From the NCBI GenBank assembly GCA_029287355.1, contig JARFRH010000025.1, positions 1 through 42,488 of the forward strand: a stretch of DNA of 42,488 nucleotides. Reading direction: 5' to 3'. The notes under the pieces were generated by a model. The model was given only the letters and a program-made list of their open reading frames with translations, did no database searches and was not told the origin of the DNA. Shown here one piece after another: positions 1 through 8,693 of the stretch; position 1 is the first letter of the stretch; every line of letters starts with the position of its first letter. A program made the translations under genes and the position numbers. The DNA is from Maribacter sp. (lineage in GTDB: Bacteria > Bacteroidota > Bacteroidia > Flavobacteriales > Flavobacteriaceae).

Positions 1-1761
1 ATTCTGAAGACCAAGGGGCAGAAACTACAGAAAGTGTATATCTTTATTCATGAGCCTAGAATAACAAAATGGTTCTCAAGCGCCAATATCAAAGAGTATC
101 TTGAGCGGCAAAATGAACCGGAACTTAGTATTCTTTATAAGACCGGAGCGATTGAAATAATCGAAACCGAACAATGGTCTGAGGGAGTGCATTTTCCGCA
201 AATGGGTGCCAAAGCCATTAATATACTGAGGAAGATCAAAGAAGCTGACGGTTTTTTGATTACCAATGGGGAAGATGCGGCTATGATGACGGATATCATT
301 GAGATCGATCATTTCCACATTGGAAAGGCGCGACATAAAATGACCGCTAAAATTATGGGTATTCCAAAGGACAGCGGTTTTATTCAATTCGTTCCGGCAG
401 GCGTACGAACAACCTTGGCCTATCCCACTCCTATTCAGACCTCCAAAGACTTTGACAATGCCCTTAAAAGTGACCTATACACTGCGCTAAAAAAGAAAAT
501 AGGAGAGAAAAAATTACTGAATAGGATTTCTAAGGATGCCATAGAAAATGGAACCCCTATTAATGCGCTTCTTTTAAAATTGGATGAGGAATTGAAAGGA
601 AATAAAGTTGTTGAAATCGTAAAATCCTCTTTTGCAGGAGGTGTTTACGAAGATGGTCTACCCTGGAGTGGGGTATTGGCAGAAATCGATACTAAAAAAT
701 ACGCCTGGAAATTTGCCGCTCATATTGCGAAAAATAAACCAAAGAATGTTCCAGGGCTTATCAAAGAATATAAAAATAAAAGCCATAACAAGAACAAGAT
801 AGAACTGGCCTGGAATGGAGGTTATATCCTGAACCCTGAATTGGTAGGGAAACTAGGATTACCCGAAACCTACATTGGTTCGCCCTTAGGTTTGCTCATT
901 ATGGATCATAAAGTATTTTGTCCCCCGCTGTTCAATAAACCTGCATTCATTATTTATAAGGATGGCACCATAGACTTAAGGAAAGTTAATTCCAGGTCGG
1001 GATTTAAAATAAAGGGAGCGAAAGAAGAAATGGTCTTTACCTCTGGTAATTATAACAAACATAGTTCTTCTGAAGCCTGTTATTATGATCTGTTATACCC
1101 CAAAGAAGAACTCAAAGGGAATGGCAATTTTATCATTAGAATAGCCGGAAATACGGTTAAGCAAATAATTGCCACAAGTTCGAATGAGAACGTCTCTGTT
1201 ATCCCAGTGGGTATCACCCTATCCATTCCGGCAAAATTATTTTCGGATAAACTATTCAAGGAAGGCAAAGCCTTGAACTTAGATCTTCTAGAACCTGAAA
1301 AAAATCCTTACCGCTGGAAGGATATCTCCTACGCTATTGAGGCTGGGCCCTTGTTAATAGATAACGATACACTTGCGGTGAATATGGATGGCGAAGGTTG
1401 GACGACTTCCAACTCTATAAAAACCCAAGCTGCAAGATTGGATTTTACCGACATGCGGGGACCTAAGATTGCCGTTGGTATTACCAAAAAAGGTAAACTC
1501 ATGGTGCTCATGGTGAATGGCAGAATTAGAGAATCGGTGGGAGCAACTCATTTTGACATGGCCGACATTCTGTTGAAGTATGGAATGCACAAAGCCATGG
1601 GCTTCGATCCAGGTGGCAGTAGTACCCTTGTGGTAGATGGTAAGATCATGAACATTTCGCCCTATAACAAAAATTACGAAGCGGATATTTATGCACTTCC
1701 ACCCGAACCACGTTTTGTTGCGAATGCCGTTATGGGATGGATTGAAAATGAGAATGGTTGA
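1..1761 (+). CDS. Phosphodiester glycosidase (NAGPA/DUF2233-like) family protein, 5' end outside the window
   Basis: The C-terminal part resembles the phosphodiester glycosidase (NAGPA, DUF2233) family, which cleaves sugar phosphodiester links or modifies exopolysaccharide. The visible signature is MGFDPGGSSTLVVDGK near the C-terminus, preceded by an ISYAIEAGPLLI stretch and a GWTTSNS-containing segment. A GTG at 34 could start a 575-residue protein, but the frame is open with no stop to base 1 (codons att ctg aag acc...), so the gene almost certainly begins upstream. The first 250 or so residues do not resemble the glycosidase domain and I do not recognise them. No signal peptide is visible, as expected if the N-terminus is missing. 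The next gene, a polyphosphate kinase, starts about 135 bases downstream. I am confident of the C-terminal domain, not of the substrate. Confidence 0.8.
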   Translation: MLKTKGQKLQKVYIFIHEPRITKWFSSANIKEYLERQNEPELSILYKTGAIEIIETEQWSEGVHFPQMGAKAINILRKIKEADGFLITNGEDAAMMTDIIEIDHFHIGKARHKMTAKIMGIPKDSGFIQFVPAGVRTTLAYPTPIQTSKDFDNALKSDLYTALKKKIGEKKLLNRISKDAIENGTPINALLLKLDEELKGNKVVEIVKSSFAGGVYEDGLPWSGVLAEIDTKKYAWKFAAHIAKNKPKNVPGLIKEYKNKSHNKNKIELAWNGGYILNPELVGKLGLPETYIGSPLGLLIMDHKVFCPPLFNKPAFIIYKDGTIDLRKVNSRSGFKIKGAKEEMVFTSGNYNKHSSSEACYYDLLYPKEELKGNGNFIIRIAGNTVKQIIATSSNENVSVIPVGITLSIPAKLFSDKLFKEGKALNLDLLEPEKNPYRWKDISYAIEAGPLLIDNDTLAVNMDGEGWTTSNSIKTQAARLDFTDMRGPKIAVGITKKGKLMVLMVNGRIRESVGATHFDMADILLKYGMHKAMGFDPGGSSTLVVDGKIMNISPYNKNYEADIYALPPEPRFVANAVMGWIENENG

Positions 1762-1897
1762 GGATGATGCCAACAATTCTTTTAGCAAATAACGACTTGA
1801 GCTATTGAAGTGTTTTTCGTTCATCAAAACTTGATATAATACTACTTCAGAATAATAATGAGTTATCAATCACCTTGTTTTTTTCTTAAATTTGGTT

Positions 1898-2698
1898 ATG
1901 GCAAGATCTAAGTTCAAATCTGGTAAGAGTGAGGAATATAACTACGAGGAAGTTCTCGTTGGCTTACATAAGGAACTCGTTTACCTTCAAGAATGGATAA
2001 AAACGCAAGGACTGAAGGTGGTAATTATCTTTGAAGGCAGGGATGCCTCTGGTAAAGGAGGCACAATCAAGAGAATTACCGAACCATTAAACCCGCGCAT
2101 ATGTAAGGTGGTTGCTTTAGGAATACCTACGGAAAGAGAAAAGACGCAATGGTATTTTCAACGGTATGTAGCCCACTTGCCCGCCGCAGGTGAGATGGTG
2201 CTTTTTGATCGAAGTTGGTACAACAGGGCAGGGGTAGAAAAAGTAATGGGTTTTTGTACTGATGAGGAATACAATGAGTTTTTGCGATCCTGTCCGGATT
2301 TTGAACGCATGCTTGTTAGGTCGGATACTATTATTTTGAAATATTGGTTTTCAGTAAGTGACGAAGAGCAGGAAAAGCGCTTCAAGAGCCGTATAGCAGA
2401 TCCGCTGAAGCAATGGAAATTTAGTCCTATGGATTTGGTGTCGCGCGCTAAGTGGTTGGAATACTCCAAAGCCAAAGACGACATGTTTGCACATACCGAC
2501 ACTAAACAAGTACCTTGGTATACAGTGAATGCAGACAATAAGAAAAAGGCTCGACTAAACTGTATTAGTCATATTCTAAGTCAAATTCCATATGAAAAAA
2601 TGGATTTCCCTACGACTAAGCTACCTCCTTTGCCTAAAAATACTGCTTATGTGCGTCCTCCGATCAAATATCAGACCTTCGTACCCGAAAAATATTGA
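1898..2698 (+). CDS. ppk2: Polyphosphate kinase 2 (PPK2 family)
   Basis: PPK2 enzymes transfer phosphate between polyphosphate and nucleotides in the cytoplasm, usually favouring NDP or NMP phosphorylation. The 266-residue protein has the Walker A loop EGRDASGKGG (about residues 46-55), the Walker B/lid region VLFDRSWYNR (about 101-110), and the SRIADPLKQWKFSPMD stretch typical of one-domain PPK2. Its length fits a single-domain (class I) enzyme. I chose the ATG at 1898 over the in-frame TTG two codons earlier because MARSKFK is a normal PPK2 start. No strong ribosome site is visible, which is common in this group. The neighbour facing it is a wrecked phosphate transporter, so phosphate handling links the two. 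Preference for ADP, GDP or AMP cannot be read from sequence by eye. Confidence 0.93.
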   Translation: MARSKFKSGKSEEYNYEEVLVGLHKELVYLQEWIKTQGLKVVIIFEGRDASGKGGTIKRITEPLNPRICKVVALGIPTEREKTQWYFQRYVAHLPAAGEMVLFDRSWYNRAGVEKVMGFCTDEEYNEFLRSCPDFERMLVRSDTIILKYWFSVSDEEQEKRFKSRIADPLKQWKFSPMDLVSRAKWLEYSKAKDDMFAHTDTKQVPWYTVNADNKKKARLNCISHILSQIPYEKMDFPTTKLPPLPKNTAYVRPPIKYQTFVPEKY

Positions 2699-2924
2699 AT
2701 AAAGATATCCACTTGGTGACCCCAAAAATCTGGAATCATCACAGGCATAAATAGGAAACTACGCTCCTTCGAATAGAATTTCTGGGATTAGGGTTGTTAA
2801 TCTTAAGATGGCTTTGTCTCTAGTCAATGATAAGGCTGTGCTGAACGAAATCATAAACTTTATTTCGGTCGCAATGCTACTCTATGAAGAAAAAGAGGCT
2901 TTCTTGAAAAATAGAAAATTGTTT

Positions 2925-4243
2925 TTAAAGCGTTTTTTCGCGAGTATGTTCGTCGTAGTATAAATTCAAAATATCCATATTGGTCATGATCAGATCCTTG
3001 GTCTCCAATAGTATGTTAATATATAGGGTGGTATTCTTAGGGCTCGATTCTTCGGTTCGTGTACGTTCGACTGTCTTTGTATGGATTCTTGAACACTGTC
3101 GAGCAGGGCTTGTTTTTCTTGTTTTATCGAGAGAACAATTCTATCAAATGTCCTGGTGTCGAATACTTCCCTGATCTGGGCAAAAAGATGAATAAGTCTG
3201 TCGTTGATGGCCAAAAGTTCTTCGGCCTGTTTTTTCTTTAAAGCCTTGTGGTTATTATGTAGATGCTCATGGCTGAACTTTGCAATTAGACCAGACAATT
3301 GTGCCACATCCTGTACGCTTCCGATGACATCGATATAGAATTTGCTGGCGCCTAAATAGGAATCATCCATGTCTTTGATAAAGTAGAAAATATCGTTTTG
3401 CAGTGCTTCTATTTCAGACTCTAGCTTTACCACCATTAACTTCGACTTTTGAGTAGATCAAAGTCTTGATTGATCAATCCAACAATGGTATAACTGTTAA
3501 TCTTGCCTACCCTTTTGAGGGCCTTGGATATATTATCAGCACTTTCTTCTATGACACCATGAATAGAGTTGCTTTCAGCCTTATTCAGGCTGTCTTCGGC
3601 TTTTACGGCTCGAGTTCTTTTGTTATGGTTGATATAATTACGCGCCAAAAACACCACTGCCAAAAATAACAATATTACAATCATGGTTCCTCCTCCAAGA
3701 TGTATCAAGTAGGCCACCGAACCTGCTGCAAGAAAGGCACTAATGGCGGTAAAAAACCAGCCTCCATTTACATTCAATACACCGGCAACGAGATAAACAG
3801 CACTTTCGTTACCCCAGGCCTACCGGCAAGAGAAGTGCCCATGGCCACCATAAAAGTGACCTATGTGGTCGACAAGGGTAGTTTCATTGAAGTGGCAATT
3901 GAAATCAAAACGCTGGCGACCATTAGGTTTACCGGCGCACGTACCATATCAAATGCGGGTAGTTCATGCGTTATTCCTTTCTGTTACTCTATAACGGGTT
4001 TCTCGAATTGTCTTTCGATTTTTTTATGAAGCGACTTGGGTATGACGGTTGTAGTATACTTGGAAGCAAGAATTGCAAAGCGTACCAAATTTCGTGATAA
4101 AAAGTGAGGTTCGAAACGCTCTTGGCTTTGGAACCTATGGCAGAATTCAAAAAATGGACAGCATCATTGCTAACTCCTACGACAAGATCGGCGATTGCCA
4201 AAACGGCAAGTGAAATGATCATTAGAAAGTATATGTTATCCAT
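2925..4243 (-). pseudogene. Decayed Pit-family inorganic phosphate transporter with PhoU-like C-terminal domain
   Basis: Pieces of one Pit-type phosphate transporter lie in order on the minus strand, in different frames. The start (4243 down to about 4125) encodes the membrane segment MDNIYFLMIISLAVLAIADL and then VGVSNDAVHFLNSAIGSKA, the Pit N-terminal signature. The sequence then jumps into VRFAILASKYTT..., so most transmembrane segments are missing. That piece meets a TAA near 3978, then continues FDMVRAPVNLMVASVLIS...TTYVTFMVAMGTSL. A one-base loss near 3820 breaks a DRAWGNESAVY-like motif. The frame shifts again in an A-run near 3440-3447 and near 3080-3100. The end reads LYINILLETKDLIMTN... 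to a TAA at 2925. The family is normally about 750 residues. One internal deletion, one stop and at least three frameshifts make this non-functional. A working copy may exist elsewhere. Confidence 0.88.
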
Positions 4244-4648
4244 ACTTGAAATTGGTTGGTACGAATTATAAATATGAAAAAATCAATTTACAAGTTTTAT
4301 GACCAATGTCATGAAATAAACGAATATCCTAATGAAATTTGTATAGTAGGGCTATCGTGGGCATATAGTTTAAGGAATAGTGTAGTTCTGTCTGTTCCTT
4401 TAGTTTTAGAAAGCGCTGAGGTATATTGACTTTACTTGTTTTCCTGAACTATTTTCATTACAATTCGTATTGGTATATTTCCCCAAAACCTACCAATTAC
4501 AACCAAGAATCTTATTTTTTGTAACTTTCAATGGGGCCAAGACAAGAGATTTCATCTATAGCATTGATTTAATGATTCTTATAGAAGAACTATGTGCGGA
4601 TATCATCAAAATTGATACTTATCTCGAAAAAAATACTGCTCTTTAAAA
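4244..4648. other. Intergenic region upstream of the AraC-type regulator
   Basis: About 400 AT-rich bases lie between the dead transporter and the AraC-type regulator. I see no coding frame of interest. A small inverted repeat, ATGAC-caat-GTCAT (4299-4312), lies close to the old transporter start and might be a leftover operator. Any promoter for the regulator must be here, but no clear TAnnTTTG box stands out. Confidence 0.4.
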
Positions 4649-5638
4649 ATGAAATACATCGCTGTCAGTCTTTATCGCAAAATGATAGAACATGCACTGA
4701 TTGAAGGCATGAAACCCGAATATTTTGACAACCTACCTACTCCTTACAATAAGATACAAGAAATAAAAGCGGTTCCTGCTGACCATTTTTTTGAGCTTCA
4801 TGAAACATTGGATAGGGTCTTAAGCCCGGGGTTTGCAGTTCGCTTAGGGCAACAAATGAAGATAGCGGATTATGGTGTGCTCGGACTTTCATGGCGCACC
4901 TGCTCTAAAGCGAGGGAAATTTTTGAACGCAGTGAACGCTACTTTAAGCTTTTGTCAAACACCTACGTTTTCAAGGTTGAGGAACATCATGACATATCGC
5001 GTATCTACTTAAATAGAGAAGCATATCGAAGAGGGGTGGAGTTGTCAAATGAAGCGACATTTTCTGCAACGGTGGTAGTTCTCAAAAGTATGACAGAAAC
5101 TAATATATCGCCTGTGAGCATATCTTTTAAACATGCCCCACCTAGTGATATGAAAAGCCACTTGCTTGCTTTTAACTGCCCAATTCAGTTCAAGCAGTCA
5201 CAAAATTTCATCGCTTATAGAACAGTTGATATTGACATTAGTACAGCCAAAGCAGATGCTAGTATTAATAAGTTCTTGGTTGAACGGGTTGAAGAAGAAA
5301 CAAAAGGGATGGAAGTCAGCCCCAATAAAATTGTCGCGGATGTAAAGAAATTAATAGAAGATGCTCTCCCGAGCGGTATTCCGAGCATCGTACAAGTAAG
5401 TGAGCATATCGGAATGAGTAGTAGAACGCTCACGCGAAGGCTTTCTGATTGTGGGATTACCTTTAGAGAGATCATTAAAAGTACACAAGAGGAAATTTCA
5501 AAAGACCTCCTTTTTCATTCCTCAAGAAGCGTTAGTGAAATCGCTTTTTTAACGGGTTTCTCCGAACAAAGTGCCTTTAACCGCGCATTCAAAAGATGGA
5601 CTTCGAAAACTCCTGTCGAGTTCAGAAAAATCAACTAA
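4649..5638 (+). CDS. AraC-family transcriptional regulator with Arabinose_bd-type (PF12625-like) N-terminal domain
   Basis: This 329-residue cytoplasmic protein is a probable transcription factor. Residues about 20-200 resemble the Arabinose_bd-type sensor domain of OruR/ArgR-like AraC proteins (for example FAVRLGQQMKIADYGVLGLSW). Residues about 240-326 form the AraC double helix-turn-helix: IVQVSEHIGMSSRTLTRRLSD, then VSEIAFLTGFSEQSAFNRAF and the closing RWTSKTPVEFRK. The start at MKYIAVSLYRK is typical. It lies 121 bases upstream of, and in the same direction as, three small genes (DUF5367, DUF1772, NmrA-like), which are its likely targets. The ligand is unknown; an amphipathic small molecule would be usual for the family, but that is inference. 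Confidence 0.9.
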   Translation: MKYIAVSLYRKMIEHALIEGMKPEYFDNLPTPYNKIQEIKAVPADHFFELHETLDRVLSPGFAVRLGQQMKIADYGVLGLSWRTCSKAREIFERSERYFKLLSNTYVFKVEEHHDISRIYLNREAYRRGVELSNEATFSATVVVLKSMTETNISPVSISFKHAPPSDMKSHLLAFNCPIQFKQSQNFIAYRTVDIDISTAKADASINKFLVERVEEETKGMEVSPNKIVADVKKLIEDALPSGIPSIVQVSEHIGMSSRTLTRRLSDCGITFREIIKSTQEEISKDLLFHSSRSVSEIAFLTGFSEQSAFNRAFKRWTSKTPVEFRKIN

Positions 5639-5726
5639 TACCACTTTAAGTACGATAAAATTTTCGTTTGGCATAAACTGTCAAAACATTGTCTTATAAA
5701 GTCAAATCGCTCTATTGTCTTCATCA

Positions 5727-5734
5727 TAGTTTTG
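5727..5734 (+). promoter_or_regulatory. Putative Bacteroidota -7 promoter element (TAGTTTTG)
   Basis: TAGTTTTG matches the Bacteroidota -7 consensus TAnnTTTG exactly and sits 26 bases before the DUF5367 start codon. No TTG lies at the ideal -33 distance, so the promoter may need an activator such as the upstream AraC-type protein. That last point is inference. Confidence 0.45.
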
Positions 5735-5759
5735 TCTTGTAATAAAAAATTATATAGAC

Positions 5760-6161
5760 ATGAAAACTAAACGTGCAATTTTATTAGGTATAGCTATTTG
5801 GATTGTCGGGATACTTTTTTATTCAATATCCTTTTATGTACCCATTTTAGAAAATGCCGAAAATCAAGCAAACCTTGTTTTGTTTATTGTAGTAATGCCA
5901 TTAGTGTGGCTGGGATGTTCTTTCTATTACAAGAACGATTACAAAACCCATGGCTATATAGTTGGTCAGACAATGCTGTTAACCGCGGTTGTATTAGATG
6001 CGCTACTAACTGTCCCAATTTTTGTGATTCCAAATGGAGGAAATCATTATAGCTTTTTCACTTCTCTAGGATTTTGGATCATAGCCTTTGAATTTCTAGC
6101 GGTAGCAGTATTATTTTGGTATACGCGAGTATATCCTCACGGCATTACATCAAAACAATAA
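5760..6161 (+). CDS. DUF5367-like integral membrane protein
   Basis: A 133-residue protein with about four hydrophobic helices: an N-terminal ILLGIAIWIVGILFYSISFY segment, LVLFIVVMPLVWLGCSFYY, a helix around LLTAVVLDALLTVPIFVI, and GFWIIAFEFLAVAVLFW. The MKTKRAIL start and overall pattern resemble the DUF5367 family, whose function is not known. The ATG is preceded by AT-rich sequence and a TAnnTTTG box. Only three bases separate its stop from the next start, so the two are surely co-transcribed. It lies behind an AraC-type regulator. No enzymatic residues stand out. Confidence 0.78.
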   Translation: MKTKRAILLGIAIWIVGILFYSISFYVPILENAENQANLVLFIVVMPLVWLGCSFYYKNDYKTHGYIVGQTMLLTAVVLDALLTVPIFVIPNGGNHYSFFTSLGFWIIAFEFLAVAVLFWYTRVYPHGITSKQ

Positions 6162-6164
6162 GTT

Positions 6165-6677
6165 ATGGGTTTCACCTTTGAAAATATGGCAATTAGTGCA
6201 CTTGTATTATTAACTGGATTATCAGCTGGATTATGTTTCACATGGACGAATACAGTTACACCGGGCATTGGTAGATTAGGTGACCTTGGGTATTTGCAAT
6301 CCTTTCAACAAATGAATCGAACCATATTAAACCCCGCGTTCCTTGTTGTATTCTTTGGTCCATTTTTCTTGAACCTTGTCACTATTTATCTGTTCAAAGA
6401 TAGCTCGAACACTATCGTTTTGTTACTGATTACAGCGACTGCATTCTATTTTTTGGGCGTAATCCTGATTACGATTTTTGGTAATGTCCCACTCAATGAG
6501 ATGTTGGATAAAGTCGATTTAAGTACAACAAGTATTGACGAATTAAGGCAGCTACGGGAAAAGTTTGAAGTGAAATGGAATCGCTTGCACTTCATTAGAA
6601 CAGTAACAGCTATGCTATCCTTTCTATTGGTAACAGCAAGTCTTTTACAAAGTTCAAATACGACCATCGCAAATTAA
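6165..6677 (+). CDS. DUF1772 (anthrone oxygenase-like) membrane protein
   Basis: A 170-residue membrane protein with about four helices, starting with ALVLLTGLSAGLCFTWTNTV, where the GLSAG...F..TN..TPG pattern is typical of DUF1772. The middle has the usual FQQMNRTILNPAF and GNVPLNEMLD motifs. Related proteins include anthrone oxygenases of polyketide pathways, but most bacterial members have no known reaction. It follows the DUF5367 gene after three bases and is followed 49 bases later by an NmrA-like gene. DUF1772 next to an NAD(P)-binding NmrA protein suggests a small redox or detoxification unit, which is inference. Confidence 0.85.
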   Translation: MGFTFENMAISALVLLTGLSAGLCFTWTNTVTPGIGRLGDLGYLQSFQQMNRTILNPAFLVVFFGPFFLNLVTIYLFKDSSNTIVLLLITATAFYFLGVILITIFGNVPLNEMLDKVDLSTTSIDELRQLREKFEVKWNRLHFIRTVTAMLSFLLVTASLLQSSNTTIAN

Positions 6678-6726
6678 AAAAGGCATATAGTGCTCAACAC
6701 ATAATTAGTATTAATTCTAAATAAAA

Positions 6727-7575
6727 ATGAAAAATTCAGAAAATATTTTAGTCATTGGGGGAACCGGAAAAACCGGAAGAAAAATTGTAACCCTGCTTGA
6801 GGAGCTAGGTCATAAGGTAAGAGTGGGCTCAAGAGCTGCCAAACCGGCATTTGACTGGCACCAACCCGAAAATTGGCCAAAGGCTTTGGAAGGGATGGAC
6901 AAAATATACATTAGCTACCAACCCGACCTAGCAGTACCAGGAGCACTAGAGGCTATTGAACATTTAGTTAACCTGGCCAAATATGCTTCCATTAAAAAGG
7001 TGGTGCTCTTATCGGGAAAAGGAGAACGAGTAGCCGAATTGTGTGAACAGGTGGTCATTCACTCCGGATTGGATTATACTATTGTAAGGGCTAGTTGGTT
7101 CAACCAAAATTTCAGCGAAAATTTCTTGTTAGAACCTATCCTGGATGATTTTGTGGCGCTTCCACAAGCCGAAGTTAAGATTCCATTTGTGGATACCGAT
7201 GATATCGCCCTAGTTGCAGTAAAGGCGCTTCTTGAGGAAGAGCACAACGATCAAATCTATCAACTCACGGGACTGCGTGACCTCACATTTAAGGAGGCAA
7301 TCGATCAAATCGCCAAGGCCAGTAACCGCAACATTACTTTCATGCCTATTACCGTTGAAGAATATAGCGAAGGTATGAGGAAGGCTGGACTTCCGGAGGA
7401 TTTCGTATGGCTAATAACCTACTTGTTCACTGAAGTATTGGGCAATCCCAAGAACTCGGAGATTACAAATGATATCGAAAAAGTGTTGGGCAGAAAGCCT
7501 AAGGACTTTAGTCAATATGTTCAGGAGACTGTCGCAAAAGGTGTTTGGAATCCGTCCGTAACGCAATTTATCTAG
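6727..7575 (+). CDS. NmrA-like NAD(P)-binding protein (atypical short-chain dehydrogenase)
   Basis: A 282-residue cytoplasmic protein with an N-terminal Rossmann fold. The dinucleotide loop is GGTGKTGR at residues 11-18. The rest follows the NmrA/azoreductase-like atypical SDR pattern: VVLLSGKGE, an IVRASWFNQNF segment (the usual YTIVRP..F..N region), and FVDTDDIALVAVKALLEE. The classical SDR catalytic YxxxK is not apparent, so it may act as a redox sensor or as a reductase of quinone-like substrates. It is the last gene of the run behind the AraC regulator. No clear terminator follows; the next 200 bases appear non-coding. Confidence 0.87.
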   Translation: MKNSENILVIGGTGKTGRKIVTLLEELGHKVRVGSRAAKPAFDWHQPENWPKALEGMDKIYISYQPDLAVPGALEAIEHLVNLAKYASIKKVVLLSGKGERVAELCEQVVIHSGLDYTIVRASWFNQNFSENFLLEPILDDFVALPQAEVKIPFVDTDDIALVAVKALLEEEHNDQIYQLTGLRDLTFKEAIDQIAKASNRNITFMPITVEEYSEGMRKAGLPEDFVWLITYLFTEVLGNPKNSEITNDIEKVLGRKPKDFSQYVQETVAKGVWNPSVTQFI

Positions 7576-7761
7576 GATTTCTTAACGGGATACAAATCGC
7601 TAGGTTTCGTGTAGATGAAATTCAGCACCACCCTATGACCACCCGAACTTGTGCCTGCTGCCAGTCAGCTAATTTGATGTAGGTAAAATTTTTATCCTAA
7701 AAAGTGTGATTTTGGATAAGGCGCCACGAATGACAATGTAAACAATCAAAATATGACCATC

Positions 7762-7990
7762 ATGAAACGAAAATTTTACGACCCTTTTCACTAAAGGCAA
7801 TTCTGGTGTTAGCTCAGAATGAACTGAATCAATTTGAGAAGACCGAAGCGGAAATCATCAAATTTATAAATTCACCCGACATGACTTTTAATCTAGGTAC
7901 GGATACTGGACCTATGGATGCCAAGGTAATCGCGGATATCGTTCTTGAACTAAAAAAGGATAAACCCAACCATAGAAACATCCTTACGGG
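7762..7990 (+). pseudogene. Remnant of an unrecognised (possibly exported) protein gene
   Basis: From an ATG at 7762 one frame starts MKRKF and soon stops. A second frame, in which a GTG at 7806 opens a 96-residue reading frame, carries a hydrophobic stretch SLKAILVLAQNEL and then a protein-like region ending near ELKKDKPNHRN. Joined by one frameshift, this would be the first 75 or so residues of a protein with a poor signal peptide. The reading frame then runs antisense through a sulfatase fragment, so the true homology probably ends near 7970. I do not recognise the family. It may be only a random frame. Confidence 0.3.
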
Positions 7991-8258
7991 ACATGCTATA
8001 GGTAGTAGGTTTTTTTCCTGTTTTTACAGAAGCTATGGAAGGAGCACATATGGGAGATGTGCAATGGGCATTTTTGAAAAACATGCCTTCCTGTAATAAA
8101 GTTTCTATATTCGGAGTCTTGACAATCGTCTCCCCCATTGCACCTAATATGTCAAAGCACATTTGGCCGACCATTAGCATAATGATATTTGGCATTATCT
8201 CGACTTTTTCGTGCTGTAGAACAGCTTCTATCCAAGAAAAAAAATAGCCCTCACACAA
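7950..8258 (-). pseudogene. Sulfatase N-terminal fragment
   Basis: The minus-strand frame encodes PNIIMLMVGQMCFDILGAMG followed by a TPNIETLLQEGMFFKNAHC segment and CTSPICAPSIAS, which is the start of an arylsulfatase-type protein. Two key features are spoiled: the metal-binding Asp of the usual VDQ/DD motif is Gly (MVGQM), and the C-x-P-S-R signature is CAPSI, so the residue needed with the formylglycine motif is lost. Only about 80 of the usual 450-550 residues remain before the frame stops at 7950. The upstream part lacks a clean signal peptide. This is a dead fragment, probably of a polysaccharide-degradation gene. Confidence 0.75.
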
Positions 8259-8693
8259 CTACGGTCCATCCTAATTTTATTTATTTAAGTTGGTTCTTTT
8301 TTTCATTTCATTTTGGTTGGTAAATACCTTGATTCCATGCGCACAGAATATTTCAATCCCCGTCTTTTTTCTAAGTTGTTTATCATCGCTTATTTGAACT
8401 TTGATAACAATAAACATACCTATAATAGATTCTAAAAAGAGTTTAATTAACGAGCACACTCACGCAGATTATAAATGGGATATAATGGGATAAAGTTTTG
8501 TGGCTATATAAAACTGTCCTTTAATACGGCAACTAGATGAAACAGTTAAAGAAAATGACCTGTGCTTCAAAAACGTTCATTTTAAAGGACTGACGTTTTT
8601 TTTCATTTCGAATACTAATTTTTTATTCAGAGAATTACAAATTCTGACATAGATGTTGCTTTGTAACAAGTTGAAAACCTATTCTATCATAAG
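8259..8693. other. AT-rich gene-free stretch
   Basis: About 435 bases with no credible coding frame. It contains one hairpin (8569-8604, listed separately). The rest looks like decayed sequence continuing from the sulfatase relic. Confidence 0.5.
8569..8604 (-). terminator. Possible factor-independent terminator (bidirectional)
   Basis: Arms AAAAACGTTCA (8569-8579) and TGACGTTTTT (8591-8600) pair with one bulged base. T-runs flank both sides. It lies about 90 bases after the end of the minus-strand gene at 8694 and could end its transcript. The stem is AT-rich, hence the low confidence. Confidence 0.4.

Noticed and set aside
1354-1869. 171-residue minus-strand frame opposite the glycosidase gene
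   Set aside because: Antisense shadow of a clear coding region; His/Ser/Trp-rich and without domain character.
2990-3777. Two small minus-strand proteins (148 and 113 residues)
   Set aside because: They are in-order pieces of one decayed Pit transporter, not separate genes.
3989-4243. 84-residue membrane protein on the minus strand
   Set aside because: It is the N-terminus of the same transporter cut by a deletion; its tail is out-of-frame sequence.
4299-4312. ATGAC-caat-GTCAT repeat as a regulator site
   Set aside because: Only five-base arms in AT-rich DNA; may arise by chance.
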